The notes below the pieces were generated by a model, which saw nothing but the letters and a program-made list of their open reading frames with translations, searched no databases and had not been told where the DNA came from. Shown one piece after another: positions 24,789 to 33,381 of a DNA stretch of 64,000 bases. The stretch's first letter is position 1; each line of letters opens with the position of its first letter. The DNA is from PALSA-1006 sp964532405 (lineage in GTDB: Bacteria; Pseudomonadota; Gammaproteobacteria; Burkholderiales; Gallionellaceae), in assembly GCA_964532405.1 (NCBI GenBank), contig CAZHIC010000008.1, positions 1 through 64,000 on the forward strand. Reading direction: 5' to 3'. Made by a program: the position numbers and the translations under genes.

Positions 24789-24866
24789 CAACACGGCGGC
24801 TATTCAGTGATTGAGATTTTGAGTTCAAGCATCGGCTGATTTCTGCCATGCCGCCACCCGGCGCTT

Positions 24867-25184
24867 GTGCCATGCCCTCTTTTTGCGGCGGGTGCTTCGG
24901 GTGAGGATTTTCGTGCGGCGGTCACGCGGCAATGGCTACTCGCGTTGGAACGCTTTCAGCCGCAGATGTTGTTTATTTCGGCAGGGTTCGATGCCCATCG
25001 CGAAGACGATATGGTCGGGCTGGCGTTACGCGAAGCCGATTATGTCTGGGTGACTGAAGAGCTTAAAGCTTTGGCAGCGCGGCATGCCGAACGCCGTATC
25101 GTTTCAGTATTGGAAGGCGGTTACGCGCTGCACGCATTGGGGCGTAGTGCGGCAGCGCATATCAAAGTTTTAAGCGGTTTGTAA
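24867..25184 (+). pseudogene. C-terminal remnant of a histone deacetylase-family protein
   Basis: About 105 residues (EDFRAAVTRQWLLALERFQP, ISAGFDAHREDDMVGL, VSVLEGGYALHALG) match the last third of the AcuC/HDAC/acetylpolyamine hydrolase family. The N-terminal two thirds with the catalytic His pair and zinc ligands are absent; upstream sequence up to the xfp start has no matching frame. The conserved FDAHxxD motif remains, but the protein cannot be an enzyme. This is a truncated gene, probably cut when the phosphoketolase group or a repeat was inserted. Confidence 0.8.
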
Positions 25185-25253
25185 TAAATAATAAACATAA
25201 TAAGTAATAAACAGAGGTTATGCTTGTAGGGAGCGGCAAGTGACGCGGATGGA

Positions 25254-25259
25254 TATAAT
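25254..25259 (+). promoter_or_regulatory. Candidate -10 box for the second phosphorylase gene
   Basis: A perfect TATAAT about 50 bases before the probable translation start. No good -35 box was seen at 16-18 bases, so an activator may be needed or the match may be chance. Confidence 0.4.
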
Positions 25260-25285
25260 TCGCAGCTGCCAAATATATTTATCTT

Positions 25286-27859
25286 TTGAATCATTGGAGA
25301 GTCATCATTCATACCAAGCCTTTTTTTGTTAAGAGCCCGTTAGCGGTTGAAACCGAAGTGCCGAAGTTGGGCATGGATGCCGAGAGTATCGTTCAGGATT
25401 TCAGGCATTACTTTAGTCATACCTTGGGTTGGGACAGCAAGAATCTTGTCGCGCACCATGTGTATTCGTCGCTCTCCCATTCGATGCGGGATCGCTTGGT
25501 CGAGCGCTGGAAAGATACCCAGGCGGCTTACCGCGCTCAGAATTGCAAGCGGACTTTTTATCTCTCGCTGGAATTTCTGATGGGGCGGACATTGGGTAAC
25601 GCCATGCTGAATCTGGACATCGAAGCTTCGACCACCGAGGCACTCAGAAATCTGGGGCTGGTGTTGGAAGAGGTCGCCGAGCAGGAGCACGATGCGGGTC
25701 TGGGCAATGGCGGTCTGGGGCGTCTGGCGGCCTGTTTTCTGGATAGCTGCGCTACCTTGCAATTGCCGGTCATGGGCTACGGTTTGCGTTACGAGTACGG
25801 CATGTTCCGGCAGAAGATCGACAACGGCTATCAACTCGAGGAACCGGATCATTGGTTGCGCAACGGCAATCCATGGGAGATCGAGCGTCCCGAATTCACT
25901 GCGCGGGTGAAATTCGGCGGACAGACCGAGTTGCATAAAGATGCGCACGGCAGATTGCGCGCTTACTGGAAATACACCAATGATGTGATGGCGGTGCCTT
26001 ACGATGTGCCGATCCCCGGCTATCACAACGGTACGGTGAACACGCTGCGTTTGTGGAAAGCATCCGCCACCGAAGAATTCGACCTGAGCGAGTTCAATGC
26101 GGGCAGCTATGCCGAGGCGGTCGCCGCGAAGAATGCGGCGGAACACATCACCATGGTGCTTTACCCTAACGATGCGAGCGAGAACGGCAAGGAATTGCGT
26201 CTGCGCCAGCAATATTTCCTGGCATCGGCCAGCCTGCAAGACGTATTGCGCCAATGGATGAGCAACCACGGTGATGACTTCAGCGAATTCGCCGAGAAAA
26301 ACTTCTTTCAGCTGAACGACACGCATCCCACTTGTGCCGTGCCCGAGTTGATGCGCTTGCTGATGGATGAGCATGGCATGACATGGGAAGAGGCTTGGAA
26401 GATTACCAGCCGCACCGTGGCCTACACCAACCATACGCTGTTGCCGGAGGCGTTGGAGCGTTGGTCCGTGAGCATGTTTGGGCGCTTGCTGCCAAGATTG
26501 TTGGAGATCGTTTACGAGATCAATGCGCGTTTCATGAAAGTGGTCGCGCTGCATTGGCCCGGCGACGTCGAGCGCCAGCGGCGCATGTCCATTGTCGAGG
26601 AAGGGCATGATCAGCATATACGCATGGCCTATCTGGCGATTGTGGCCAGCGTTTCGGTGAACGGGGTGGCCGAGCTGCATTCCGAGCTGTTGAAAAAATA
26701 TCTGTTCCATGATTTTTTTGAGTTGTGGCCGAAGAAATTCAACAATAAAACGAACGGGGTGACACCGCGTCGCTGGATGGCTTGGGCGAACCCGGCGTTG
26801 AGCAACCTGATCACGCACACATTAGGTTCTGAAGGTAAGGGCTGGGTGGCGAACATGGTCGGGCATGCGGCGAGCGAGGGTTGGCTCATCGATATGAGCA
26901 AGTTGAAAGGCTTGGCTAAATACGCCGATGATGCGTCTTTCCGCGTTAAATGGCGTGCCATCAAGCAAGACAACAAGACGCGTTTGGCCGAGATGTTGCA
27001 GCGTGATTGCGGCGTCGAATTCAATACCAATGCCTTGTTCGATGTGCAAGTGAAGCGTATTCACGAATACAAGCGCCAGCTGCTCAACGTGCTGCATGTG
27101 ATACATCTGTATGATCGTATTAAACGCGGCGATACGGCTGATTGGACACCGCGCTGCGTGTTGATCGGCGGCAAGGCGGCTCCCGGCTATAAGATGGCAA
27201 AACGCATCATCAAGTTGGTGAATGCCGTGGCTTCGGTGATCAACAGCGATCCCGATGCAGAAGGATTGTTGAAGCTGGCTTTTATTCCAGACTACCGCGT
27301 GTCGGCGATGGAGGTGATTTGTGCCGGTGCCGACCTGTCGGAGCAGATATCGACTGCCGGAAAAGAAGCCTCCGGCACGGGCAACATGAAGTTCATGATG
27401 AACGGCGCACTGACCATAGGCACGTTGGACGGTGCCAATATCGAGATTCGCGATGAGGCCGGACATGAGAACTTTTTCCTGTTCGGGTTGACGGCAGACG
27501 AGGTCGAGGCGACGCGGGGGCATTACAACCCGGCGAAGATCATCGCCGAGGATGAGGATTTCAAACGGGTGATGCACTTGTTGGAGAGCGGCCATTTCAA
27601 TTTGTTCGAGCCGGGTATCTTTGATTCGATCATCCAGTCTATTTACAGTCCAGGCGACCCGTGGCTGACAGCGGCTGATTTCCGCAGCTATGTGCAGGCG
27701 CAGCGCGAGGTTTCCAGTGCTTATCGCGATACGGAACACTGGACGCGCATGAGTATATTGAATACGGCCACTAGTGGTAAATTTTCCAGCGACCGTACCA
27801 TCTTGGATTACAACCGCGACATATGGCACTTGCCGCATGTAGAAGCGAAGCAGGACTGA
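25286..27859 (+). CDS. glgP: Glycogen/starch/alpha-glucan phosphorylase (second copy)
   Basis: Up to 857 residues. Same reaction as the gene at 18195. Motifs: TFYLSLEFLMGRTLGNAML, GLGNGGLGRLAACFLDSCATL, GYGLRYEYGMFRQ, NDTHPTCAVPELMRLL, and the pyridoxal-phosphate lysine in ASGTGNMKFMMNG (residue 702 counted from the TTG). The start is uncertain. TTG at 25286 opens the frame but has no ribosome site. GGAG at 25296-25299 is ideally spaced for an ATT at 25307, and the first ATG in good context is 25373 (MDAESIVQDF), which lacks the conserved EVPKLG lead. glgA follows 39 bases after the stop, so this copy is coupled to glycogen synthesis. Confidence 0.93.
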   Translation: MNHWRVIIHTKPFFVKSPLAVETEVPKLGMDAESIVQDFRHYFSHTLGWDSKNLVAHHVYSSLSHSMRDRLVERWKDTQAAYRAQNCKRTFYLSLEFLMGRTLGNAMLNLDIEASTTEALRNLGLVLEEVAEQEHDAGLGNGGLGRLAACFLDSCATLQLPVMGYGLRYEYGMFRQKIDNGYQLEEPDHWLRNGNPWEIERPEFTARVKFGGQTELHKDAHGRLRAYWKYTNDVMAVPYDVPIPGYHNGTVNTLRLWKASATEEFDLSEFNAGSYAEAVAAKNAAEHITMVLYPNDASENGKELRLRQQYFLASASLQDVLRQWMSNHGDDFSEFAEKNFFQLNDTHPTCAVPELMRLLMDEHGMTWEEAWKITSRTVAYTNHTLLPEALERWSVSMFGRLLPRLLEIVYEINARFMKVVALHWPGDVERQRRMSIVEEGHDQHIRMAYLAIVASVSVNGVAELHSELLKKYLFHDFFELWPKKFNNKTNGVTPRRWMAWANPALSNLITHTLGSEGKGWVANMVGHAASEGWLIDMSKLKGLAKYADDASFRVKWRAIKQDNKTRLAEMLQRDCGVEFNTNALFDVQVKRIHEYKRQLLNVLHVIHLYDRIKRGDTADWTPRCVLIGGKAAPGYKMAKRIIKLVNAVASVINSDPDAEGLLKLAFIPDYRVSAMEVICAGADLSEQISTAGKEASGTGNMKFMMNGALTIGTLDGANIEIRDEAGHENFFLFGLTADEVEATRGHYNPAKIIAEDEDFKRVMHLLESGHFNLFEPGIFDSIIQSIYSPGDPWLTAADFRSYVQAQREVSSAYRDTEHWTRMSILNTATSGKFSSDRTILDYNRDIWHLPHVEAKQD

Positions 27860-27898
27860 TCAACGGTGTCGCCCGAATTCTGGGCAAGGAAAGCCAAG

Positions 27899-29347
27899 AT
27901 GCGCGTGTTATTTGTTTCATCAGAAGTGGCCCCATTGATCAAAACCGGGGGGCTGGCCGATGTCAGTGCGGCCTTGCCTTTTGCCTTGCGCCGTTTAGGC
28001 GACGATGTGCGAGTATTGATGCCGGGATACCCTCAAGTGTTGAGGGCGCTTGAGTCGTTCAAGGTCGATGCGTTTTTTTCCGGTATCGCCGGGTTCCCTG
28101 ATTTCCGTTTGTTCGCCAGTGTATTGCCGGATGGCGTGCCGCTTTGGGTGATCGATTGTCCTGAGCTGTTTCAGCGCGACGGAGGTATCTATCAGGACGG
28201 GAAAGGCAACGACTGGCCGGATAATGCCCTGCGTTTCGGTTTGCTATCGAAAGTGGCGGCGATTTTGGGTAGTGCCGAATCGCCCGTCGATTGGAAGCCG
28301 GAAGTGCTGCACTGCAATGATTGGCAAACGGGATTGACACCGGCTTACATGCATTTTTCACCGGGTAGTGTGCCGTGTGTGATGACGGTTCACAATCTGG
28401 CTTTTCAGGGTGTGTTCCCGCCAGAGACGGTTACCGAATTGGCGCTGCCTGAAGAGTGTTTTCATCCGCATGGGGCCGAGTTCTACGGCAACCTGTCTTT
28501 TCTCAAAGCGGGCTTGTACTACGCCAATCATGTCACCACCGTTAGCCCGACTTACGCTGGTGAGATACAAACTGAAGCGCTGGGCTTCGGGTTGCAGGGA
28601 CTGTTGAAAAACAGAAACAAAAGTTTGACGGGCATCTTGAACGGTATTGATGACAGTGAATGGAATCCTGCCATTGATCCTGCGTTGAGTCAGACATACA
28701 CCGTCAAAAATATGGCGGGAAAGGCGGCCAACAAGCGCGCATTGCAAAAACAGATGGGGCTGCATGTCGATGCGGATGTGCCCTTGTTCGGCTTGGTCAG
28801 CCGCTTCACGCATCAGAAGGGAGTGGATATCGTCCTTGAGATTGCGCCGCAATTGATCGCTTCCCACGCGCAACTGGTCTTGTTGGGGAGTGGCGATGCG
28901 ACGATGCAAAGCGATGCGATGGAACTGGCGCGGAATTATCCCGGCCAAGTGGCTACGATGATCGGCTTTGACGAAGGCTTGTCGCATTTGATCGAAGCCG
29001 GTTCAGATATGTTTTTAATGCCTTCACGTTTTGAGCCGTGCGGCTTGAACCAAATGTACAGCCAGCGTTATGGCACCCCGCCCATAGTGCATGCGACAGG
29101 CGGGCTGGTCGATTCGGTGGTGGATTGCAACAAGGCGACCCTGGAGAATGGCGAGGCGACGGGCTTCGTGTTCGATGACATGACGCCGCAAGGCTTGCTG
29201 AGTTGTATTCAGCGTGCCGCAATGGCTTATCACGATAAAAAGGTCTGGTCGGCGTTGCGGTTGAACGGGATGCGCAAGGATTTTGGCTGGCAGAAAAGCG
29301 CGGAGAAATATCGCGAAATCTACGCGAGTTTGTCTGTAACTATCTGA
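27899..29347 (+). CDS. glgA: Glycogen synthase (ADP-glucose type)
   Basis: 482 residues from the ATG at 27899, which has AAGGA upstream; the frame opens earlier at 27866 but MRVLFVSSEVAPLIKTGGLADV is the true family N-terminus. A GT5 glycosyltransferase that extends alpha-1,4-glucan from ADP-glucose. KTGGLADV (the ADP-glucose lysine motif) is near residue 15; HCNDWQTGLTPAY, VHNLAFQG, KAGLYYANHVTTVSPTYA, SRFTHQKGVD and the C-terminal PSRFEPCGLNQMYSQRYGTPP with the catalytic Glu are present. Follows the second phosphorylase, so breakdown and synthesis are transcribed together. Confidence 0.96.
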   Translation: MRVLFVSSEVAPLIKTGGLADVSAALPFALRRLGDDVRVLMPGYPQVLRALESFKVDAFFSGIAGFPDFRLFASVLPDGVPLWVIDCPELFQRDGGIYQDGKGNDWPDNALRFGLLSKVAAILGSAESPVDWKPEVLHCNDWQTGLTPAYMHFSPGSVPCVMTVHNLAFQGVFPPETVTELALPEECFHPHGAEFYGNLSFLKAGLYYANHVTTVSPTYAGEIQTEALGFGLQGLLKNRNKSLTGILNGIDDSEWNPAIDPALSQTYTVKNMAGKAANKRALQKQMGLHVDADVPLFGLVSRFTHQKGVDIVLEIAPQLIASHAQLVLLGSGDATMQSDAMELARNYPGQVATMIGFDEGLSHLIEAGSDMFLMPSRFEPCGLNQMYSQRYGTPPIVHATGGLVDSVVDCNKATLENGEATGFVFDDMTPQGLLSCIQRAAMAYHDKKVWSALRLNGMRKDFGWQKSAEKYREIYASLSVTI

Positions 29348-29423
29348 TCAAGGCTTGCCAAGGCTTGTGTCGTTGGGCGGTATGGCAATATTTTGTGAAA
29401 ATCAAATTGGGAGTGAAAACACT

Positions 29424-29792
29424 ATGAAAATAAAATCGATTGTTTTATCCGCCATGCTTTTTGTCGTTCTGTCTGGCTGCGAGCAGAAAGCCGATCTTGC
29501 CGCCAAAGCATCAGAAACCGGCAAGGACGTAACGCAAAAAATACAGGAATCCGCCCAGCAAGCAAGCAAGGAAATCACGCAAAAAGCTCAGGAGTCGGCT
29601 CAAAAAGTAACCAGCGATGCAGCCAAAGCAGCAAAAAAATCTGTCGTCGTAGTGAAGGAAACTGCGGAGCAAGCTTTGGTCGAGACCGCAGGCCGTGCTC
29701 GGGAGATTACAAAGACGCAAAAATCCGAGTCAAGGCAACACGGGCAAAAGGCTGAAGACGAGATGATGATGGAATTAGAGAAGAAAAAATAA
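29424..29792 (+). CDS. Small lipoprotein with helical repeats
   Basis: 122 residues. A short signal peptide ends in the lipobox LSGC, so Cys18 or close to it is lipidated and the protein is membrane-anchored in the periplasm. The mature part is a long amphipathic helix with imperfect 11-residue repeats of the type KASETGKDVTQK/ IQESAQQASKEI/ TQKAQESAQKVT, like LEA-type or apolipoprotein-like stress proteins. The ATG at 29424 follows GGGAGTG. Stands alone between glgA and tig. Function unknown; a role in stress protection is only suggested by the repeat type. Confidence 0.75.
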   Translation: MKIKSIVLSAMLFVVLSGCEQKADLAAKASETGKDVTQKIQESAQQASKEITQKAQESAQKVTSDAAKAAKKSVVVVKETAEQALVETAGRAREITKTQKSESRQHGQKAEDEMMMELEKKK

Positions 29793-30063
29793 TTGGTACC
29801 AATCAGCCCTGAGTCATAAACCCTCCATAAAATGCCAATTTATTGTCCGCAGGTGTGCTGCCTGCCTGTTTCAGGTATTATTCTAGTAACTGTATGAGCT
29901 TGGTCGCAGTTGTGTCTCTGATTTATTGGGGTTTTTGCCTTGCCATCACAGTGTCTGCTGGAAACAATATAGCGTCGAGTTCAATCGTTACGTCTTTGAG
30001 CGATGTTTTGCTCGTTGTTCCAAGGCATTTTTTTATTCAATCTAAATCAAGGAAATTTTTAGT

Positions 30064-31380
30064 ATGTCGAGCGTAGAAACACTGGGCGGATTGCAGCGCC
30101 GTTTGAACGTATCCATTCCACAGCCGCAGTTGCGTGGTGAAATCGAGTCTCGATTGAAGCACTTGGGACGAACTGCCAAGGTGCATGGCTTCCGTCCCGG
30201 AAAGGTGCCTTTTAAAATCATTGAGCAGCAGTATGGGCCGCAAATTCAGCAGGAAGTGCTGGGCGAAAGCTTGCAGCGCTCTTTCGCGGAAGCCGCTCAG
30301 GCAAACAAATTGCAAATAGCGGGTTACCCTAAATTTGAGATCAAGACGGCCGACTTGAATGCGCCAGAGATTGAATACAGTGCAACGTTCGAGGTGTATC
30401 CGGAGGTCGTAGTGGGTGAGGTTGCGTCCGAATCTGTTGAACGAATTATTTTTAACTTGTCGGATGCGGATATCGAAAACACTGTGGCGACATTGCGTAA
30501 ACAGCGTGCCGTGTATGAAACGGCTGCGCGTGCTGTGCAAAATGAAGACCAGGTGCGCATCGACTTTAGCGGCAAGTTGGACGGCGTGGCTTTTGAAGGC
30601 GGCGAGTCTAAAGATTTTGTTGTGGTGCTCGGCGCAGGCCGTATGTTGCCCGACTTTGAAAAAGGTGTCGTCGGCATGAAGGTGGGCGAGATTAAGTCTT
30701 TCGATATGACTTTCCCTGCGGACTACCACGGCAAAGACGTTGCGGGTAAGCAAGTGACGTTCACCATTACCCTGCATAGCGTTGAGGTGCCCCGCTTGCC
30801 TGAGGTGGATACGGAGTTTGCCAAGTCATTGGGCGTGGCGGATGGCGATGTGTCCAAGCTCAAGGCTGAGATTCGCGGTAATCTGGATCGTGAAGCACAA
30901 CGCCGGGTTAAGGTGCGCAACAAAGACAATGCAATGGAAGTGCTGCTGAAAATCGGCCAACTGGAGGTGCCCAAAGCTTTGCTGGAAGGCGAGGCTCAAA
31001 ACCTGATGCAGCAAACCTTGCGCGACCTGGAAGGGCGCGGGATGAAGATTCCCAAGGGGATGCAGCTTCCCACGGATGCGTTTGAAGAGCGCGCGGCCAG
31101 ACGTGTCAAGTTGGGCTTGATATTGGCCGAGTTGGTTAAAAAACATGAGCTGCATGCCAAGCCCGAACAAGTCAAAGCTTTGATTCAAGAGTATGCGGAG
31201 AGCTATGAGCATCCGGAAGAAGTGGTGCGCTGGTACGCGGCAGACGCTTTGCGCTTGCGGGAAGTCGAAAATCTGGTGCTGGAAGACAACGTCGTTGCCT
31301 GGGTGATGGCGGGAGCCAAGGTCACCGACAAAGCGGTCGAATTAAATGAATTGATGGAGAGCAACCAACATGCGGCATAG
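30064..31380 (+). CDS. tig: Trigger factor (ribosome-associated chaperone)
   Basis: 438 residues. Binds ribosomal protein L23 at the exit tunnel and shields nascent chains. The ribosome-binding signature GFRPGKVP is at residues 42-49. The FKBP-type prolyl isomerase domain covers about 150-245 (DFSGKLDGVAFEGG, LGAGRMLPDFEKGVVGM). The long helical C-terminal chaperone domain follows. Normal length. The stop overlaps the clpP start by eleven bases, and clpX and lon follow, the usual quality-control cluster of proteobacteria. About 270 bases upstream contain no gene. Confidence 0.97.
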   Translation: MSSVETLGGLQRRLNVSIPQPQLRGEIESRLKHLGRTAKVHGFRPGKVPFKIIEQQYGPQIQQEVLGESLQRSFAEAAQANKLQIAGYPKFEIKTADLNAPEIEYSATFEVYPEVVVGEVASESVERIIFNLSDADIENTVATLRKQRAVYETAARAVQNEDQVRIDFSGKLDGVAFEGGESKDFVVVLGAGRMLPDFEKGVVGMKVGEIKSFDMTFPADYHGKDVAGKQVTFTITLHSVEVPRLPEVDTEFAKSLGVADGDVSKLKAEIRGNLDREAQRRVKVRNKDNAMEVLLKIGQLEVPKALLEGEAQNLMQQTLRDLEGRGMKIPKGMQLPTDAFEERAARRVKLGLILAELVKKHELHAKPEQVKALIQEYAESYEHPEEVVRWYAADALRLREVENLVLEDNVVAWVMAGAKVTDKAVELNELMESNQHAA

Positions 31381-31996
31381 CGCGTCTTCGCAATACATAG
31401 AACCACAGGATATCGGGATGATTCCGATGGTCATCGAGACCAGCGGTCGCGGTGAACGTGCTTACGACATTTATTCGCGCCTGCTTAAGGAGCGCATAAT
31501 ATTTTTGGTCGGCCCGATCGATGACCATATGGCGAATCTGGTGGTGGCGCAGCTGCTGTTCTTGGAATCGGAAAATCCCGAGAAAGATATCCATCTGTAC
31601 ATCAACTCGCCCGGTGGCTCGATCTCTGCCGGTATGGCGATCTATGACACGATGCAGTTTATCAAGTCCGAAGTTTCGACTATGTGTATCGGCATGGCCG
31701 CGTCGATGGGTGCATTTCTGTTGCAGGCGGGTGCCAAAGACAAACGTTTCGCATTGCCGAATGCTACCGTGATGATCCATCAGCCTTTGGGCGGATTCCA
31801 GGGGCAGGCAACGGATATTGAGATTCATGCGAAATATATCTTGAGTTTGCGCGAACGCCTCTATACGTTGATGGCTCAACACACCGGAAAAAGTGTGGAA
31901 GAAATTGCGCGCGATAGCGAACGGGATAATTTCCTGACCGCTAAAGAAGCGTTGGAATATGGTCTGATCGACCAAGTGTTAAGCAAACGCGCTTAA
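31370..31996 (+). CDS. clpP: ATP-dependent Clp protease proteolytic subunit
   Basis: 208 residues. Serine peptidase that forms the tetradecameric chamber working with ClpX. Catalytic triad: Ser112 (GMAASMGAF), His137 (VMIHQPLGG) and Asp186 (RDSERDNFL). A short propeptide precedes MIPMVIETSGRGERAYDIYSRLL. The ATG lies within the last codons of tig and GGAGAG is well placed upstream, so the two are probably coupled. clpX follows after 42 bases. Confidence 0.97.
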   Translation: MRHSASSQYIEPQDIGMIPMVIETSGRGERAYDIYSRLLKERIIFLVGPIDDHMANLVVAQLLFLESENPEKDIHLYINSPGGSISAGMAIYDTMQFIKSEVSTMCIGMAASMGAFLLQAGAKDKRFALPNATVMIHQPLGGFQGQATDIEIHAKYILSLRERLYTLMAQHTGKSVEEIARDSERDNFLTAKEALEYGLIDQVLSKRA

Positions 31997-32038
31997 GTTA
32001 AGCCGCGAGCTGCCGATAAATGAAATATGGGGATTTGA

Positions 32039-33295
32039 ATGTCGTCGGATAAAACCAAGGGTGATAAATTGCTGTACTGCTCATTTTGCGGGAAAAGCCA
32101 ACACGAGGTGCGCAAGCTCATAGCCGGGCTCTCCGTGTTCGTGTGCGACGAGTGCATCGCCTTGTGCAATGACATCATCCATGAAGAAACGCAAAGCAAT
32201 GCAATCTTGGGCAAGGCTGATAAGAACGATCTGCCGGTTCCGCATGAAATTTGCGAACGGTTGGACGAGTACGTTATCGGCCAGCGGCACGCGAAAAAAA
32301 TATTATCCGTTGCCGTCTACAACCATTACAAGCGCCTGAAGAATACGGACAAGGACGGCGTTGAGCTGGCCAAGAGCAACATCTTGTTGGTTGGGCCGAC
32401 TGGTTCGGGAAAAACCCTGCTGGCACAAACTTTGGCGCGATTACTCAACGTGCCGTTTGTGATGGCCGACGCTACCACGTTGACCGAAGCCGGTTATGTG
32501 GGCGAGGATGTTGAGAACATCATTCAGAAGTTGTTGCAGGCCTGCGATTACGATGTTGAGCGTGCGCAGCGCGGCATCATCTATATCGACGAGATCGACA
32601 AGATTTCGCGCAAGTCGGACAATCCTTCCATCACCCGCGACGTCTCCGGCGAAGGCGTGCAACAGGCTTTGCTCAAGCTGATCGAAGGCACCAAGGCGTC
32701 GATTCCGCCGCAAGGCGGACGCAAGCATCCCAACACCGAATATCTGCAAGTGGACACCACTAATATTCTGTTCATTTGTGGCGGGGCGTTCGATGGGCTG
32801 GAAAAAGTGATTCGCAATCGTTCCGAGAAAGCCAGCATCGGTTTCTCCGCCAATCTGGTAAAACGGGATGATATGAAAGACGTCGGCGCTGTGTTGCGCG
32901 AGGTAGAGCCTGAGGATTTGATCAAATTCGGCTTGATCCCTGAATTCGTGGGGCGTTTGCCTGTTGTGGCGACATTGGAAGGTCTGGACGAAGCGGCTTT
33001 AATGCAAATTTTGACGGAGCCAAAAAATTCCCTGATTAAGCAGTATCAAAAATTGTTTATGATGGAAGGCGTCGAGCTGGAGTTTCGTGCCAACGTGCTG
33101 AACGTGATCGCCAAGAAAGCGTTAGCCCGTAAGACGGGGGCGCGCGGCTTGCGCTCTATTCTCGAAAGCGCATTGCTTGATACGATGTTCGATCTGCCTT
33201 CGATGGACAATGTGAGCAAAGTGGTGCTGGACGAAAATAGCGCTGGCGAAATCAATCCTATCGTGATGTACTCGGAAACTCCGAAAGCCGCATAG
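32039..33295 (+). CDS. clpX: ATP-dependent Clp protease ATP-binding subunit ClpX
   Basis: 418 residues. AAA+ unfoldase that feeds substrates to ClpP. The N-terminal zinc-binding domain has Cys14, Cys17, Cys36 and Cys39. Walker A GPTGSGKT is at 119-126, the pore loop GYVGEDVEN follows near residue 150, Walker B is IIYIDEIDKI, and the ClpP-contacting loop region (IGF) is seen in EKASIGFSAN. Normal length. Directly between clpP and lon. Confidence 0.97.
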   Translation: MSSDKTKGDKLLYCSFCGKSQHEVRKLIAGLSVFVCDECIALCNDIIHEETQSNAILGKADKNDLPVPHEICERLDEYVIGQRHAKKILSVAVYNHYKRLKNTDKDGVELAKSNILLVGPTGSGKTLLAQTLARLLNVPFVMADATTLTEAGYVGEDVENIIQKLLQACDYDVERAQRGIIYIDEIDKISRKSDNPSITRDVSGEGVQQALLKLIEGTKASIPPQGGRKHPNTEYLQVDTTNILFICGGAFDGLEKVIRNRSEKASIGFSANLVKRDDMKDVGAVLREVEPEDLIKFGLIPEFVGRLPVVATLEGLDEAALMQILTEPKNSLIKQYQKLFMMEGVELEFRANVLNVIAKKALARKTGARGLRSILESALLDTMFDLPSMDNVSKVVLDENSAGEINPIVMYSETPKAA

Positions 33296-33319
33296 TGCTT
33301 TTGAATAATATGTGCGGGG

Positions 33320-33348
33320 CTTGAATTTTTCCGCACGTTCCCCAATCT
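33320..33348 (+). promoter_or_regulatory. Sigma-32-like heat-shock promoter of lon
   Basis: CTTGAAT (33320-33326) and CCCCAATCT (33340-33348), 13 bases apart, match the sigma-32 consensus CTTGAAA-N(11-16)-CCCCATnT well. They lie about 35 bases before the lon start codon and inside a small GTGCGG/CCGCAC stem after clpX. Lon is a classic heat-shock regulon member, which supports the reading. Confidence 0.75.
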
Positions 33349-33381
33349 GGGTCATATCATCACCTTTAAAGAATATCCATC

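Noticed and set aside
25021..25312. Intact short deacetylase gene
   Set aside because: Only the C-terminal third of the family is present and the catalytic residues are missing, so it was called a remnant.
29843..30076. Plus-strand frame of 77 codons upstream of tig
   Set aside because: It overlaps the tig start, has no ribosome site, and the tig leader alone explains the region.
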